Assembly: GCF_000611645.1 (NCBI RefSeq)
Contig: NW_014011636.1
Coordinates: 1 to 10,956, forward strand
DNA length: 10,956 nucleotides
Source of the DNA: Monoraphidium neglectum
Lineage: Eukaryota; Chlorophyta; Chlorophyceae; Sphaeropleales; Selenastraceae
Direction of reading: 5' to 3'
In this document: in pieces, positions 10,606 to 10,956 of the stretch
How the letters are laid out: the number at the start of each line of letters is the position of its first letter
Numbering within the stretch: the stretch's first letter is position 1
Position numbers and translations under genes: made by a program
Notes under the pieces: generated by a model
The model's database searches: none
Told to the model about the DNA's origin: nothing
Seen by the model: the letters and a program-made list of their open reading frames with translations, nothing else

Positions 10606-10956
10606 CTGTGGATGTGTGTGCGTGCGTGCGTGTGTGCGTGGGTGCGAGCGTGTGCATGCGCATGTAAGCGCACGCACGTGCGTGCGCTCGTGCATGTGTG
10701 TGCCCGGAGGGAGGGGGCAGGTGTGCCGTTTGCACGTGCGTGTGTGCCTGGGACAACAGCAGGACAACAGTTGCGGGACCAACACGGATGCATGTAGAAG
10801 CTCAAGAGATATGCTGGAGCAAACCCCCACACGCAAGCACAGCAACCCTTCACACCCAAACGCAGGGGCACCGCAGCCCACTCCAACGGGATCCCCAAGC
10901 ACCACCATCCGCCGACACCCCGGCCTGGACACTCATCCACCCTCCCACCCCAATCC
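10606..10956 (-). other. Upstream intron of the HECT gene, cut by window end
   Basis: The acceptor CACATCCACAG ends at 10606, just before the 65-nt exon, in phase 1. No stretch up to the window edge resembles the preceding HECT sequence, so I read the rest as intron. Open frames here are His/Thr/Arg- or Cys/Val-rich products of GT/CA repeats. Confidence 0.65.
10612..10687. repeat. GT/GC-rich alternating repeats with a 22-nt perfect palindrome
   Basis: Three runs of strict purine-pyrimidine alternation lie next to each other: 10612-10640 (29 nt), 10648-10666 (19 nt) and 10668-10687 (20 nt). The last is the core of a perfect palindrome at 10667-10688, centred on GCACGTGC. They lie just inside the intron acceptor of the 65-nt HECT exon. 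Confidence 0.9.

Noticed and set aside
10582..10940. Minus-strand frames rich in His, Thr and Arg upstream of the HECT exon
   Set aside because: They come from GT/CA/GC repeats in an intron and share nothing with the HECT N-lobe.

Overview
The window looks like nuclear DNA of a green alga (Chlorophyta). It is GC-rich, its genes are cut by short GT-AG introns of about 150-390 nt, the protein families are plant-type or general eukaryotic, and CAG-encoded glutamine tracts and TGTAA-type polyadenylation motifs are present. Nothing looks bacterial, organellar, viral or transposon-derived. I cannot name the genus.

There are four protein genes, two of them cut by the window edges. (1) 55-1296, plus strand: the 3' part of an EMB8/YheT-type alpha/beta hydrolase. 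Two exons are visible, carrying the catalytic Asp and His and a long disordered tail with 17 uninterrupted CAG codons. (2) 2392-5105, plus strand: an MLN51/CASC3 (Barentsz)-like exon-junction-complex protein. It has an acidic N-terminus, an eIF4A3-binding (SELOR/Btz) region split by an intron, an RGG region and a long Q/P/W-rich tail. (3) 5900-8810, minus strand: a bZIP-like transcription factor of five exons (2148 nt in frame, 715 aa). It has an Arg8 run, an intron exactly between basic region and zipper, two polyglutamine tracts and a C-terminal helical region. (4) 9649-10605, minus strand: the last two visible exons of a HECT E3 ubiquitin ligase of the UBE3C/UBE3B/UPL6-UPL7 type, with the catalytic Cys.

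Genes 1 and 2 run in tandem on the plus strand, and genes 4 and 3 run in tandem on the minus strand. Genes 2 and 3 converge on 5106-5899. The longer gene-free stretches are 1297-2391, 5106-5899 and 8811-9648. The four genes do not form a pathway; this is ordinary gene-dense algal chromosome.

I found no new multi-gene system. The points worth a second look are the altered DNA-contact residues of the bZIP basic region, the shortened SELOR linker and tryptophan-studded tail of the MLN51-like protein, the pure versus interrupted glutamine repeats, and strictly alternating purine-pyrimidine tracts in both introns around a 65-nt HECT exon. All splice sites were read by eye from phase, consensus and protein homology; none has transcript support here.
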